Positions 36,429 to 44,272 are shown, counted from the stretch's first letter. The stretch is 64,000 nucleotides of DNA from Streptomyces sp. SAI-135 (GCF_029893805.1 NZ_JARXYP010000002.1:4712001-4776000); one strand, 5' to 3'. Translations and numbers: made by a program. Notes: a model not told the origin generated them from the sequence alone.

Positions 36429-36545
36429 CGTGGCCTGCGTCGCGGGCGTGATGTGGCCCTGCGTCGCGGGCGCGTGGTGACGTCACCTGCGTCTCATGCC
36501 TGACGTCGCATGCGTGACGGCGTCTGCGTGACGTGGCCTGCGACG
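36422..36545. repeat. Degenerate tandem repeat of GCGTGACGTGGCCTGCGTCG
   Basis: Four to five imperfect copies of a roughly 24-bp phrase built from GACGTGGCCTGCGTCGCGGGC and its shortened forms (GTGATGTGGCCC, GGTGACGTCACCTGCGTC, GTGACGTGGCCTGCGACG). It starts at the stop codon region of the response regulator and is non-coding apart from the first few bases. Confidence 0.6.
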
Positions 36546-36597
36546 CCGGGGCGGCCCGTGCCGGCAGGTTCCGCAGCCGTTGTGCACAACCGCGGAG

Positions 36598-36606
36598 TTG
36601 TCCACA
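36598..36606 (+). promoter_or_regulatory. DnaA-box-like 9-mer
   Basis: TTGTCCACA, exact Streptomyces consensus, in the gap before the DUF2252 gene. TTGTGCACAA, a palindrome, lies at 36580-36589 just upstream. Confidence 0.4.
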
Positions 36607-36685
36607 GGGCCTGACGCGTTTCGGCTGGTGGTTGTACGGTCGGCACGAGTTGATGTTCCTGCGAGTCACGGGGGAGGCGGTCGCG

Positions 36686-38137
36686 GTGACCGAGGCCGAT
36701 GCGGAGACGACGGCCGGGGCGCGGGCCGGTGAGCCGGCCGACGCGGCGGCCGGGGCGCGGCGGCCCCGGGTGCGCGGGTTCGCCCAGTGGCCCGTGGAGG
36801 GCTCGCCCAAGAAGAAGGGCAAGGCCCTGCGGGAGAGCGTCCCGCGCAGCGCGCACGCGGCGCTCGACCTCGACATCTCCCGCCCCGGCGCGGTCGACGC
36901 GGTCGAGGAGTCGAGCCGGGGCCGCCTCCCCGAGCTCACACCGATCCGGGTGGGCCGGATGGCTGCCACGCCGTTCGCCTTCCTGCGCGGCTCGGCGGGG
37001 CTCATGGCGTACGACCTGGCCCGCACCCCGATGACCAGGATCCGCGCCCAGATCTGCGGCGACGCGCACGCGGCGAACTTCGGCCTGTACGGCGACGCCC
37101 GCGGCGGCCTGGTCATCGACCTGAACGACTTCGACGAGACGGTGTTCGGCCCCTGGGAGTGGGACCTCAAGCGGCTCGCCGCCTCCCTGGTCCTCGCCGG
37201 CCGGGAGATCGGCGCCGACGAGGACACCTGCCGCGCGGCGGCGCACGGAGCGGTCGGCGCGTACCGGCGCACCATGCGGCTGCTCGCCAAGCTCCCGGTG
37301 CTGGACGCGTGGAACGCGATCGCGGACGAGGAGCTCGTCTCCCACACCGACGCCCACGACCTGGTCGGCACGCTGGAGCGGGTCTCGGAGAAGGCGCGGG
37401 CCAACACCAGCGGACGCTTCGCGGCGAGGTCGACGGAGCTCACCGAGGACGGCGGCCGGCGGTTCGTGGACGCCCCGCCGGTGCTGCGCCGGGTGCCCGA
37501 CGGGGAGGCCGCGGCGGTGGCCGCGTCCCTGGAGCACTACCTGACCACCCTCTCCGAGGACCGTCTGCCGCTGCTGGCCCGCCACGCGGTGCACGACGTG
37601 GCGTTCCGCGTCGTCGGCACGGGCAGCGTGGGCACGCGCTCCTACGTCGTCCTGCTGCTGGACCACCGTGGTGAACCGCTGGTCCTCCAGGTCAAGGAGG
37701 CGCGGGCCTCGGCCCTCCTGCCGCACCTGGTCACCGCCGGCTTCGAGGCCCCGTCGGTGGACCACGAGGGCCGCCGGGTGGTCCTCGGCCAGAAGCGGAT
37801 GCAGGTCGTCAGCGACATCCTGCTGGGCTGGACGACCGTGGAGGGCCGCCCCTTCCAGGTCCGCCAGTTCCGCAACCGCAAGGGCAGCGTCGACCCGGCC
37901 GCCCTGTCCGCCGACCAGATAGACGACTACGGCCGGATGACCGGCGCCCTCCTGGCCCGCGCCCACTCGCACAGCGCCGACCCCCGCCTCATCGCCGGCT
38001 ACTGCGGCAAGAACGACGAGCTCGACGAGGCGATCGCCACGTTCGCGGTGACCTACGCGGACCGCACGGAGGCGGACCACACGGAACTGGTGACGGCGAT
38101 CCGGTCGGGGAGGGTGGCGGCGGAGACGGGGGTGTGA
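36686..38137 (+). CDS. DUF2252 family protein
   Basis: A 483-aa protein. The conserved core begins at FAQWPVEGSPKKKGKALRES. It includes QICGDAHAANFGLYGD and LNDFDETVFGPWEWDLKRLA, which resemble the HGDxHxxN and DxD signatures of aminoglycoside-phosphotransferase-like kinases. Distant kinase activity is therefore possible but unproven. GTG 36686 is chosen for GGAGG eight bases upstream; ATG 36653 is an in-frame alternative. It is monocistronic. Confidence 0.85.
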   Translation: MTEADAETTAGARAGEPADAAAGARRPRVRGFAQWPVEGSPKKKGKALRESVPRSAHAALDLDISRPGAVDAVEESSRGRLPELTPIRVGRMAATPFAFLRGSAGLMAYDLARTPMTRIRAQICGDAHAANFGLYGDARGGLVIDLNDFDETVFGPWEWDLKRLAASLVLAGREIGADEDTCRAAAHGAVGAYRRTMRLLAKLPVLDAWNAIADEELVSHTDAHDLVGTLERVSEKARANTSGRFAARSTELTEDGGRRFVDAPPVLRRVPDGEAAAVAASLEHYLTTLSEDRLPLLARHAVHDVAFRVVGTGSVGTRSYVVLLLDHRGEPLVLQVKEARASALLPHLVTAGFEAPSVDHEGRRVVLGQKRMQVVSDILLGWTTVEGRPFQVRQFRNRKGSVDPAALSADQIDDYGRMTGALLARAHSHSADPRLIAGYCGKNDELDEAIATFAVTYADRTEADHTELVTAIRSGRVAAETGV

Positions 38138-38175
38138 GGAGGCCACGGGTCCCTTGGACGGGCGCTGCTGCACCC

Positions 38176-38230
38176 ACCCCAGGGGCGCGGGGAACCGCGC
38201 GACCAGCCCCGACGCCACCCGCACCCGCCC
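38176..38230. repeat. Dispersed Streptomyces intergenic repeat
   Basis: The phrase CCCCAGGGGCGCGGGGAACC followed by GCGCGACCAGCCCC is, by recollection, a frequent intergenic motif in Streptomyces genomes. Only one copy is in the window. CCCCAGGGG and GGGGCGCGGGG parts can fold locally. Confidence 0.5.
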
Positions 38231-38292
38231 GACCACCTGACCTGGCACCCCGGATGGCGCCGGCCTCGCACCGACACGGTTACGCTGTCCGG

Positions 38293-39102
38293 ATGACGTC
38301 CCCGGAGACCGACGGCCCAGCCGCCGCAGGCACCGCGCGGCTGGAGCGTGCCGTGCGGGCCGCCGAGCAGGCGCTCATCGAGTACGAGATCGCGGTGGAG
38401 ACCTTCCGCATCGAGGTGGAGAACTTCTCCCGCCTGCACCACCAGAAGCTCGGCCCCATGTACACCCGCCTCGACGAGCTGGACGCGCAGATCGCCGAGA
38501 TCCGGGCCGCCCGCAGCGGCGACCCCGAGGATCTGCGCAAGGCGGAGGAGGCCCGGGCCCGGGTGCTGCCGATGCCCGGCGTCGAGGAGCTGTTCCACGG
38601 CTGGATGGACGGGGAGGGCCTGTTCCCGGAAGCGGCCGCGATGCTCACCGAGCAGCCGGTGCGGCCCCCGCAGCGGGTGCGTCCCAGCGACGAGGCCCGC
38701 AAGCTCTACCGCGAGCTCGCCCGCAAGGCCCACCCGGACCTCGCCCAGGACGACACCGAGCGGGCGCGTCGCGAGGAGTTCATCACCCGGGTCAACGCGG
38801 CCTACTCCCGCGGCGACGAGCCGCTCCTGCGGGAACTGTCCGAGGAGTGGGCCGCCGGCCCCAAGCCGCCGGAGCAGGGGCCCACCCCCAGCGAGGAGCT
38901 CTACGCCCGGCTCGAATGGCTCGCCCAGCGCAAGGAACTCCTCTCCGTGGTCGCGCGGGAGCTGGAGGAGAGCGCGATCGGCTCGATGCTCCGGATGGCA
39001 CCGGACGACCCGGACCGCCTCCTGGAGGAGATCGCCGAGAAGCTCCTGGCCGACGTCTCCACGCGCGAGGCGGAGCTCGGGGAACTGCTCGCGCAGGAGT
39101 GA
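38293..39102 (+). CDS. J-domain protein with coiled coil
   Basis: A 269-aa protein. Residues 10-100 are predicted coiled coil (RLERAVRAAEQALIEYEIAV, ELDAQIAEIRAA). The J-domain is in the middle, at about residues 130-170: ARKLYRELARKAHPDLAQ with the essential HPD at 147-149. A second helical region follows. It should stimulate an Hsp70 (DnaK) ATPase. A -10-like TACGCT ends 6 nt before ATG 38293, so the mRNA may be leaderless, which would explain the absence of a ribosome site. In-frame codons upstream to 38134 overlap the dispersed repeat and are not coding. Confidence 0.85.
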   Translation: MTSPETDGPAAAGTARLERAVRAAEQALIEYEIAVETFRIEVENFSRLHHQKLGPMYTRLDELDAQIAEIRAARSGDPEDLRKAEEARARVLPMPGVEELFHGWMDGEGLFPEAAAMLTEQPVRPPQRVRPSDEARKLYRELARKAHPDLAQDDTERARREEFITRVNAAYSRGDEPLLRELSEEWAAGPKPPEQGPTPSEELYARLEWLAQRKELLSVVARELEESAIGSMLRMAPDDPDRLLEEIAEKLLADVSTREAELGELLAQE

Positions 39103-39141
39103 CCGGCCGCGTCCCTGGGGGCGTCAGGTAGCGTCGGCCTC

Positions 39142-39486
39142 ATGAATTTCGGTGGTGTGCCCACGGTGCAGGTGACGGACCTCAAGGACGACGACTTCCT
39201 GCTGGACGTCCGGGAGGACGACGAGTGGCGGGCGGGGCACGCCGAAGGGGCGCTGCACATCCCCATCAGTGAGTTCGTGGCCCGCTACGGCGAGCTGACC
39301 GAGGCCGCCCCGCAGGACGGCCGCGTCCATGTGATCTGCCGGTCCGGCGGCCGCTCCGCCCAGGTCACGATGTACCTGGCCCAGCAGGGCATCGACGCCG
39401 TGAACGTCGACGGCGGGATGCAGCTGTGGGCCGAGGTGGGCCGCCCCGTGGTGACGGACGACGGCCGACCGGGGTTCGTGCTCTAG
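39142..39486 (+). CDS. Rhodanese-like domain protein
   Basis: A 114-aa single-domain rhodanese. Motifs: LLDVREDDEWRAGHAEGALH, IPISEF and the active-site loop ICRSGGRSAQ with Cys66, ending WAEVGRPVV. It carries sulfane sulfur or acts as a small sulfurtransferase or binding module. TAGCGT ends 7 nt before the ATG (leaderless pattern). Monocistronic. Confidence 0.9.
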   Translation: MNFGGVPTVQVTDLKDDDFLLDVREDDEWRAGHAEGALHIPISEFVARYGELTEAAPQDGRVHVICRSGGRSAQVTMYLAQQGIDAVNVDGGMQLWAEVGRPVVTDDGRPGFVL

Positions 39487-39487
39487 C

Positions 39488-39585
39488 CGCTGGCAGTTCT
39501 GGCGGTCGGTAGTTCTGGCCGTTGGCAGCTGTGGCGGTCGGTAGGTCTGGCGGTCGGTAGGTCTGGCCGACGGCAGCTCCGGCCC
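39488..39585. repeat. 16-bp tandem repeat GGCGGTCGGTAGGTCT
   Basis: Copies at 39501 (variant GTTCT), 39533 and 39549; the last two are exactly adjacent. Flanking GGCAG(T/C)T(C/G)TGGC phrases recur as well. It starts at the stop of the rhodanese gene and is non-coding. Confidence 0.65.
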
Positions 39586-39609
39586 TCCGCGGCCCCTGGC
39601 GGCCGGCGC

Positions 39610-39753
39610 TCAGGCGTCCGTGCCGCTCGGGTTTCGGTCGTAACGGTTCGCGCGGCGGGCCAGTCCGCCCACTGCGAGGGTCATGGCCGACGCCGCACGC
39701 GTCCAGCGCGCCCGCCGCGGGCCGCCCACCAGACACCCCGCGGTTTCACTCAC
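39610..39753 (-). CDS. Small ORF coupled to the acyl-CoA dehydrogenase
   Basis: A 47-aa frame: VSETAGCLVGGPRRARWTRA, then ASAMTLAVGGLARRANRY and DRNPSGTDA. Its GTG overlaps the TGA of the upstream dehydrogenase gene (GTGA on the minus strand, 39750-39753), the usual coupling arrangement in this genome. Composition is Arg/Ala-rich with one weak hydrophobic patch. No family is recognised, and it could be fortuitous. An internal ATG at codon 24 also exists. Confidence 0.4.
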   Translation of the reverse strand: MSETAGCLVGGPRRARWTRAASAMTLAVGGLARRANRYDRNPSGTDA

Positions 39754-40892
39754 CCCAGGGGATGTGCCGCCAGCAGGTCACCCAGCGCCTCCTCGTGCGC
39801 CGCAGCCGGACCGAGCGACAGCTCCAGGTGCTTGGCCCAGGCGTGGTACCGGTGCAGGGGGTAGTCGACATCGGCGCCGAACCCGCCGTGCAGATGCTGA
39901 GCCGTCTGCACCACCCTGCGCACCCCGTCCGACGCCCAGATCTTCGCCACGGCCACGTCCCCCGCGACCGGCAGCGTCCCGCGCGCTCCCGGGGTGAGCC
40001 GCCAGGCGGCCTGCCACAGCGTGACCTCCATCGCGCGCAGGTCGATGTAACGGTCGGCGGCCTGCACGGCGACGGCCTGGAAGGTGGCGACCGGGAACCC
40101 GAACTGCTCCCGCTTGCTGGTGTATTCACTGCTCATCCGCAGCACCCGCTCCCCCAGCCCGAGAGCCAGCGCACAGGTCCCCGTGGTCAGCAGGTCCCGC
40201 AGCCCCTCCCACGCGCCCTCGACGTCGATCACGTCCGGCGCGGCGATCCGCACCGAGTCCAGCCGCAGCTCGCCCAGCCGCTCCCCGCTGGTGGAGAACT
40301 GCTCGCCGAGCGCGACCCCGTCATGGGCCCGGGGCACCAGCGCGAGGACGGCCCGGCCCGCGGCCGTGTGCGCCGGTACGACGACGAAGTCCGCGTCGTA
40401 GGCCCACGGCACCGCCGTCTGCACCCCGTCCAGGATCCAGTCGCCGTCCTCCCCCTCCTCCCGTCGCGCGGTGACGGCGAGTTCGGCGGGGTCGTGTCCG
40501 GTGCGGCCGCTCGCGGCGACGGTCAGGACGACCTCCCCGCGCCCGGCCCGCTCCAGCACCTGCCCCTTCAACTCGGGGCCGCCGTGAGCCTGTACGGCCG
40601 CCATGGCCGCGCTGTGCTCCAGCAGGGGTACCCGGGCCAGCACCTTCGCCGACTCGCGCAGCACCAGGCACAGCGCGACGGCGTCCAGGCCGGCCCCGCC
40701 GTACTCCTGCGCCGACAGCAGGCTCAGCAGGTCCGCGTCGGCGAGCCTGGCCCACAGGGCGCGGTCGCACGTGTCGGCCACGGCGCCAGTCGTCAGCGCG
40801 GGGGACGGCACCGCGTCCGGCGCGACATCGGCGAACACCCCCCGCGCCGCCTCGGCCGCCGCCTGCTGCTCCTCGCTGAAGGTGAAGTCCAC
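39750..40892 (-). CDS. Acyl-CoA dehydrogenase family protein
   Basis: A 380-aa FAD enzyme removing hydrogen from an acyl-CoA alpha-beta bond. It has the N-terminal helical domain (MDFTFSEEQQAAAEAARGVF), the substrate and FAD region (EYGGAGLDAVALCLVLRES) and the C-terminal domain (SKREQFGFPVATFQAVAVQA, QTAQHLHGGFGADVDYPLHR). The usual catalytic Glu of short-chain enzymes is not obvious. This shorter, divergent form resembles the partner subunits of steroid side-chain dehydrogenases. A KstR-type palindrome in its promoter agrees with a sterol or fatty acid role. Confidence 0.88.
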   Translation of the reverse strand: MDFTFSEEQQAAAEAARGVFADVAPDAVPSPALTTGAVADTCDRALWARLADADLLSLLSAQEYGGAGLDAVALCLVLRESAKVLARVPLLEHSAAMAAVQAHGGPELKGQVLERAGRGEVVLTVAASGRTGHDPAELAVTARREEGEDGDWILDGVQTAVPWAYDADFVVVPAHTAAGRAVLALVPRAHDGVALGEQFSTSGERLGELRLDSVRIAAPDVIDVEGAWEGLRDLLTTGTCALALGLGERVLRMSSEYTSKREQFGFPVATFQAVAVQAADRYIDLRAMEVTLWQAAWRLTPGARGTLPVAGDVAVAKIWASDGVRRVVQTAQHLHGGFGADVDYPLHRYHAWAKHLELSLGPAAAHEEALGDLLAAHPLG

Positions 40893-40935
40893 GGTCCCTG
40901 TCCTTCCGACGGTCGGCAGATCGGGTCAGCTGATC

Positions 40936-40948
40936 TGACGGTCCGTCA
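40936..40948. promoter_or_regulatory. Palindrome TGACGGTCCGTCA
   Basis: A 13-bp perfect palindrome around a central T, 44 bp upstream of the acyl-CoA dehydrogenase start. The size suits a TetR-type half-site pair. Regulator unknown. Confidence 0.4.
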
Positions 40949-40951
40949 AGA

Positions 40952-40965
40952 TAGAACAGGTTCTA
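40952..40965. promoter_or_regulatory. KstR-type operator candidate
   Basis: TAGAACAGGTTCTA fits TNNAACNNGTTNNA, the remembered core of KstR (TetR family regulator of sterol catabolism in mycobacteria), and is palindromic except for the central two bases. It lies 60 bp before the acyl-CoA dehydrogenase start. Whether this strain has a KstR is not visible here. Confidence 0.5.
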
Positions 40966-41022
40966 GAAGAAGGGAACGGGCTCCTCCCGCCCGCCTGCGG
41001 GTGTCGCCGGAACCCATCTCCG

Positions 41023-41036
41023 ACCGATCGTTCGGT
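41023..41036. promoter_or_regulatory. PaaR-type operator candidate, site A
   Basis: ACCGATCGTTCGGT fits ACCGNNCGNNCGGT, the remembered core of PaaR sites in corynebacteria. It is the reverse complement form of site B (46051). It lies 131 bp upstream of the acyl-CoA dehydrogenase and 263 bp upstream of the DUF5819 gene. Confidence 0.5.
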
Positions 41037-41298
41037 CTGTGCGATTTCAGGGTGTGCCCGGCGCCGTAAGGTGTCAACCGCTGTGGAAAACCCGCGGGGC
41101 GGACTGTGGAGAACCGGGGCGGGAGTGAGCACGGCCACGGCCGGACAGGTCGGAAGGGGCTGTGCGGCGCGCTCGGGCCTGAGTACCGTGCCGGTGCGAG
41201 CCACCGCGGCGCAGCGAGTCCGGACGCCGGCCGCCGGGCGGGGCCGCCTCCTCCGCGGTCGGCGGCGGTGGACGGACCGGAATCGGGAGCGGGGCGGA

Positions 41299-42237
41299 AT
41301 GGACGCGTACGACGGAGGCTCGAACGCCCGGCGACGACCGGGCGTGGCGAGCGGGCCGGGCGCGGCGAGTGGGCCAGGCGGGGCCAGCGGGCCAGGCGGG
41401 GCCAGCGGGCCCGGCGGGGCGCCTGAGCCGGGTGCTGTTCCCGAGCCAGGCGATGCGCCCGAGCCGGGCGCTGTCCCCGAACCCGGCGATGCACCCGAGC
41501 CCGGTGATGCCCCCGAGCCGGAGCCGTCGGACCAGCCCGAGGAGCCGCAGGGGACGGACGGTCCCGGTGCGGTGCCCGGCCCGGGCGCGGCACCCGGCGT
41601 GGCGGGCCTCTCCCTCCGCCATCAGGTCGTCGTCGTCCTGGCGCTCGCCGTCGTGGCCGTCGCCGTCTGCGTGCACATCGGGATGGTGTTTCTGCACGTC
41701 GCGCCGTCGAACACGGTGACCAAGCAGCACGGCAGAGCGGTCGACGACTGGGTCTACCCGGAGTTCGAGCAGAACTGGAAGCTCTTCGCGCCGAACCCCC
41801 TCCAGCAGAACATCGCGGTGCAGGTCCGGGCCCGGATACGGACCGCCGACGGTGGCAGCCGTACCACCGGCTGGTACGACCTGTCCGCCCAGGACGGCCG
41901 GGCCATCGACGGCAACCTGCTCCCGAGCCACACCCAGCAGAACGAAGTGCGCCGTTCCTGGGACCTCTTCGTCGCCACGCACGGCGCCGACAACCGCCCG
42001 GTCGGGCTGCGCGGCACCCTGTCCGAGAGCTACCTCCGCCGCATCGTCGTGCTGCGTCTGGAGCGCGTCCACGTGACCACGCGGGACGACGTCCTGGTGA
42101 GCGTCCAGGTCCGTTCCCGGACCTCAAGCGTGCCCCCGCCGAAGTGGAGCGAGGAGAAGGTCTCGGTGCAGCCCGTCTACCGTGAACTGCCCTGGTGGCC
42201 CGTGGCGGCGGACGACACCGAGGGGAGCGTCCGGTGA
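41299..42237 (+). CDS. DUF5819 family membrane protein
   Basis: A 312-aa protein. Residues 15-100 are Gly/Pro/Ala/Glu repeats (GPGGAS, then PEPGDA units). One membrane helix lies at residues 109-132. The outside DUF5819 domain contains WVYPEFEQNWKLFAPNPLQQ, VRARIRTADGG and LRGTLSESYLRRIVVLRLER. Its stop overlaps the GTG of the HTTM gene, so the two products are made together and probably form a complex. ATG 41299 is chosen for GGGAG nine bases upstream; the frame is open to 41071. Function is unknown. Confidence 0.85.
   Translation: MDAYDGGSNARRRPGVASGPGAASGPGGASGPGGASGPGGAPEPGAVPEPGDAPEPGAVPEPGDAPEPGDAPEPEPSDQPEEPQGTDGPGAVPGPGAAPGVAGLSLRHQVVVVLALAVVAVAVCVHIGMVFLHVAPSNTVTKQHGRAVDDWVYPEFEQNWKLFAPNPLQQNIAVQVRARIRTADGGSRTTGWYDLSAQDGRAIDGNLLPSHTQQNEVRRSWDLFVATHGADNRPVGLRGTLSESYLRRIVVLRLERVHVTTRDDVLVSVQVRSRTSSVPPPKWSEEKVSVQPVYRELPWWPVAADDTEGSVR
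41345..41530 (+). repeat. Coding repeats: GPGGAS and PEPGDA units
   Basis: Imperfect repeats of about 18 bp (gggccaggcggggccagc type, then cccgagccgggcgatg type) encode the disordered N-terminus of the DUF5819 protein. Confidence 0.65.
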
Positions 42238-43529
42238 ACCGGTTCGCCCTCGCGGTGTCCACCGCCATCGCCCGCGTCACCGAGGCCGCGCTCGGCCCCC
42301 ACCAGACCGCGATGATCCGTATCGGCTTCAGCGCGACCTGGCTGCTGTTCCTGCTGCGCGAGTTCCCGCACCGCCAGGAGCTGTACGGCCCGGACGGCCC
42401 GTGGAGCTGGAACCTCGCCGACCAGCTGATCTCGCTCAACGGCGCCTTCACGGCCCTGATGTGGTCGAACGGCCAGTTCTGGTTCGGGACGGTCTACGTG
42501 CTCGCCGTCCTGTCGAGCCTCCTTCTGCTGCTCGGCTGGCACACCCGCGCGATGTCCGTGCTCTTCATGGTCGGCGTGCTCTCGCTCCAGAACCGCAGCA
42601 TCTTCATGGGCGACGGCGGCGACAACGTCCTGCACCTGATGTGCGTCTACCTCGTCTTCACCCGCTGCGGCCAGGTCTGGTCCCTGGACGAGCGACGGGC
42701 CCGGCGCACACGGGACGCACGCGCGCGTGGCGAGCACGTCGTGGACCGTGTCGGCCCGGCCCTGTGGACCGTCCTCGGGCTCGTGCTGATGTCGGCGGCC
42801 TTCCTGGACAAGCTGAACGGCGACTGGTTCGTGCCGGCACTCCTGTGGGCGGTGTGGCTGGCGCAGGCCCTGTGGTGGGCGGTCGGACGGTTCGCCCGGT
42901 CGGGCCAGTCGCGGATCACGCTCGACGTGATCGCCAACATCGTCCACAACGGCGCCCTGCTCGTGATCATGGCCGAGGCCTGTCTCATCTACGCGACGGC
43001 CGGCTGGTACAAGATCCAGGGCTCCCGCTGGCAGGACGGCACCGCCGTCTACTACCCCCTCCACCTGGAGTCCTTCTCCCCGTGGCCCGCCCTCGCCGAC
43101 CTGCTCTCGGCGAACGGCGTCATGGTGATGCTGGTGACGTACGGCACGGTCGCCGTACAGGTCGCCTTCCCGTTCACGCTGTTCAACCGGCGGGTCAAGA
43201 ACGTCCTGCTGGCCGCGATGATCACCGAGCACGCGGTGATCGCGGTCGTCCTCGGTCTGCCGTTCTTCTCACTGGCGATGATCGCCGCCGACTCGGTCTT
43301 CCTGCCGACGTCGTTCCTGCGCCGGCTCGGCGACGGGGCCGCACGTGTGCGTGCACGGCTGCGGGCACGTCCGCCGGGCAGGGGCGGCACGGGGCTGCCC
43401 GCTCCCGGCCGGCCGCTCCCGTCGACGGAGCCGGGGGCCGCGCAGACCCCGCCCCCGGCGCGCCGCCCGGGCGACCATCCCGGTGACCCCGAGAACCCCG
43501 ATCCCCGGCACGTAGGCTTCCCCGCATGA
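42234..43529 (+). CDS. HTTM domain protein (vitamin K-dependent gamma-carboxylase-like)
   Basis: A 431-aa polytopic membrane protein with seven or more helices. The HTTM domain is homologous to the membrane part of vitamin K-dependent gamma-carboxylase. AAFLDKLNGDWFVP (Lys193) resembles the catalytic-lysine segment of that enzyme (KLDADW, by recollection), and GWYKIQGSRWQDGTA (Lys260) is a second similar lysine motif. The C-terminal 60 residues are Pro/Arg-rich and cytoplasmic. The GTG overlaps the DUF5819 stop (GTGA), and its own stop overlaps the TrmH start (ATGA). Enzyme activity is unproven. Confidence 0.88.
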   Translation: MNRFALAVSTAIARVTEAALGPHQTAMIRIGFSATWLLFLLREFPHRQELYGPDGPWSWNLADQLISLNGAFTALMWSNGQFWFGTVYVLAVLSSLLLLLGWHTRAMSVLFMVGVLSLQNRSIFMGDGGDNVLHLMCVYLVFTRCGQVWSLDERRARRTRDARARGEHVVDRVGPALWTVLGLVLMSAAFLDKLNGDWFVPALLWAVWLAQALWWAVGRFARSGQSRITLDVIANIVHNGALLVIMAEACLIYATAGWYKIQGSRWQDGTAVYYPLHLESFSPWPALADLLSANGVMVMLVTYGTVAVQVAFPFTLFNRRVKNVLLAAMITEHAVIAVVLGLPFFSLAMIAADSVFLPTSFLRRLGDGAARVRARLRARPPGRGGTGLPAPGRPLPSTEPGAAQTPPPARRPGDHPGDPENPDPRHVGFPA

Positions 43530-44272
43530 CCGGTCCCGATCCCGTGAGCCTGTGGCACCGGCTCGCCGACACCTCCGTGCTGCTCGACGGCTTCCACGCC
43601 CTCAAGCACGCCGTGCGCTTCGGGGCCGAGGTCCCGGTGGCGGTCGCCGTCGACCGGGCCGCCACGCTCGCCCTGGCCGAGGAACTGGCCCCGGACGTAC
43701 GGGACACCCTGGACGCCCTGCTGACGCAGGTCCCTGAGCCGGCATACGCGTCCCTCGTGCCGCGCCCGCATCCCACGGCGGTGGCGGCCCTGGCCGTACG
43801 GCCGCCCCGGGCCCACCGTCTGGAGAGGCTGGCCCACACACCGCGCACCGCCCCGGTCGTGGTCCTCGACAATCCACGCAACCTCGGCAACGCCGGGGCC
43901 GTGATCCGCCTGGCCGCGGGCTTCGGGGCGACCGGCGTGGTCACCACGGGCACGCTCGACCCCTGGCACCCGACGGTCGTACGCGGCGGGGCGGGACTGC
44001 ACTTCGCGACCGCGGTGGAGCGCCTGACGGTCGCCGAGCTGCCGCCAGGACCGGTGTTCGCCCTGGACCCCGAGGGCGACGACATCCGGGGCGTGAAGCT
44101 CCCGGACGACGCCGTCCTCGCCTTCGGCTCGGAGCGCAGTGGGCTGTCGCCCGAACTACGCGCGCGTGCCGATCATCTGGTGGCCCTTCCGATGCGCCCC
44201 CAGGTCTCCAGCTACAACCTGGCGACCAGTGTGGCGATGACCCTCTACCACTGGAGTCTCGGCGCTTCCTAG
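43526..44272 (+). CDS. TrmH/SpoU family RNA 2'-O-methyltransferase
   Basis: A 248-aa SPOUT methyltransferase acting on tRNA or rRNA ribose with S-adenosylmethionine. The three family motifs are clear: NPRNLGNAGAVIRLAAGFGA, FGSERSGLSPEL and LPMRPQVSSYNLATSVAM. The ATG overlaps the HTTM stop. However, TAGGCT (43513-43518) ends 7 nt before it, so a second, leaderless transcript is likely. Its stop codon lies inside the palindrome CTAG that also holds the stop of convergent paaN. Confidence 0.92.
   Translation: MTGPDPVSLWHRLADTSVLLDGFHALKHAVRFGAEVPVAVAVDRAATLALAEELAPDVRDTLDALLTQVPEPAYASLVPRPHPTAVAALAVRPPRAHRLERLAHTPRTAPVVVLDNPRNLGNAGAVIRLAAGFGATGVVTTGTLDPWHPTVVRGGAGLHFATAVERLTVAELPPGPVFALDPEGDDIRGVKLPDDAVLAFGSERSGLSPELRARADHLVALPMRPQVSSYNLATSVAMTLYHWSLGAS

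Larger units (their letters stand above)
40893..41298. other. Intergenic region with three operator-like palindromes
   Basis: This 406-bp divergent region, acyl-CoA dehydrogenase / DUF5819, holds palindromes at 40936, 40952 and 41023 and a CTGTGGAAAACCC phrase at 41081. The DUF5819 frame is open to 41071 on the right, so some of it might be coding if an earlier start is used. Confidence 0.5.

Noticed and set aside
36422..39585. CRISPR array
   Set aside because: The repeats at 36.4 and 39.5 kb are degenerate, adjacent and without spacers; no cas genes.
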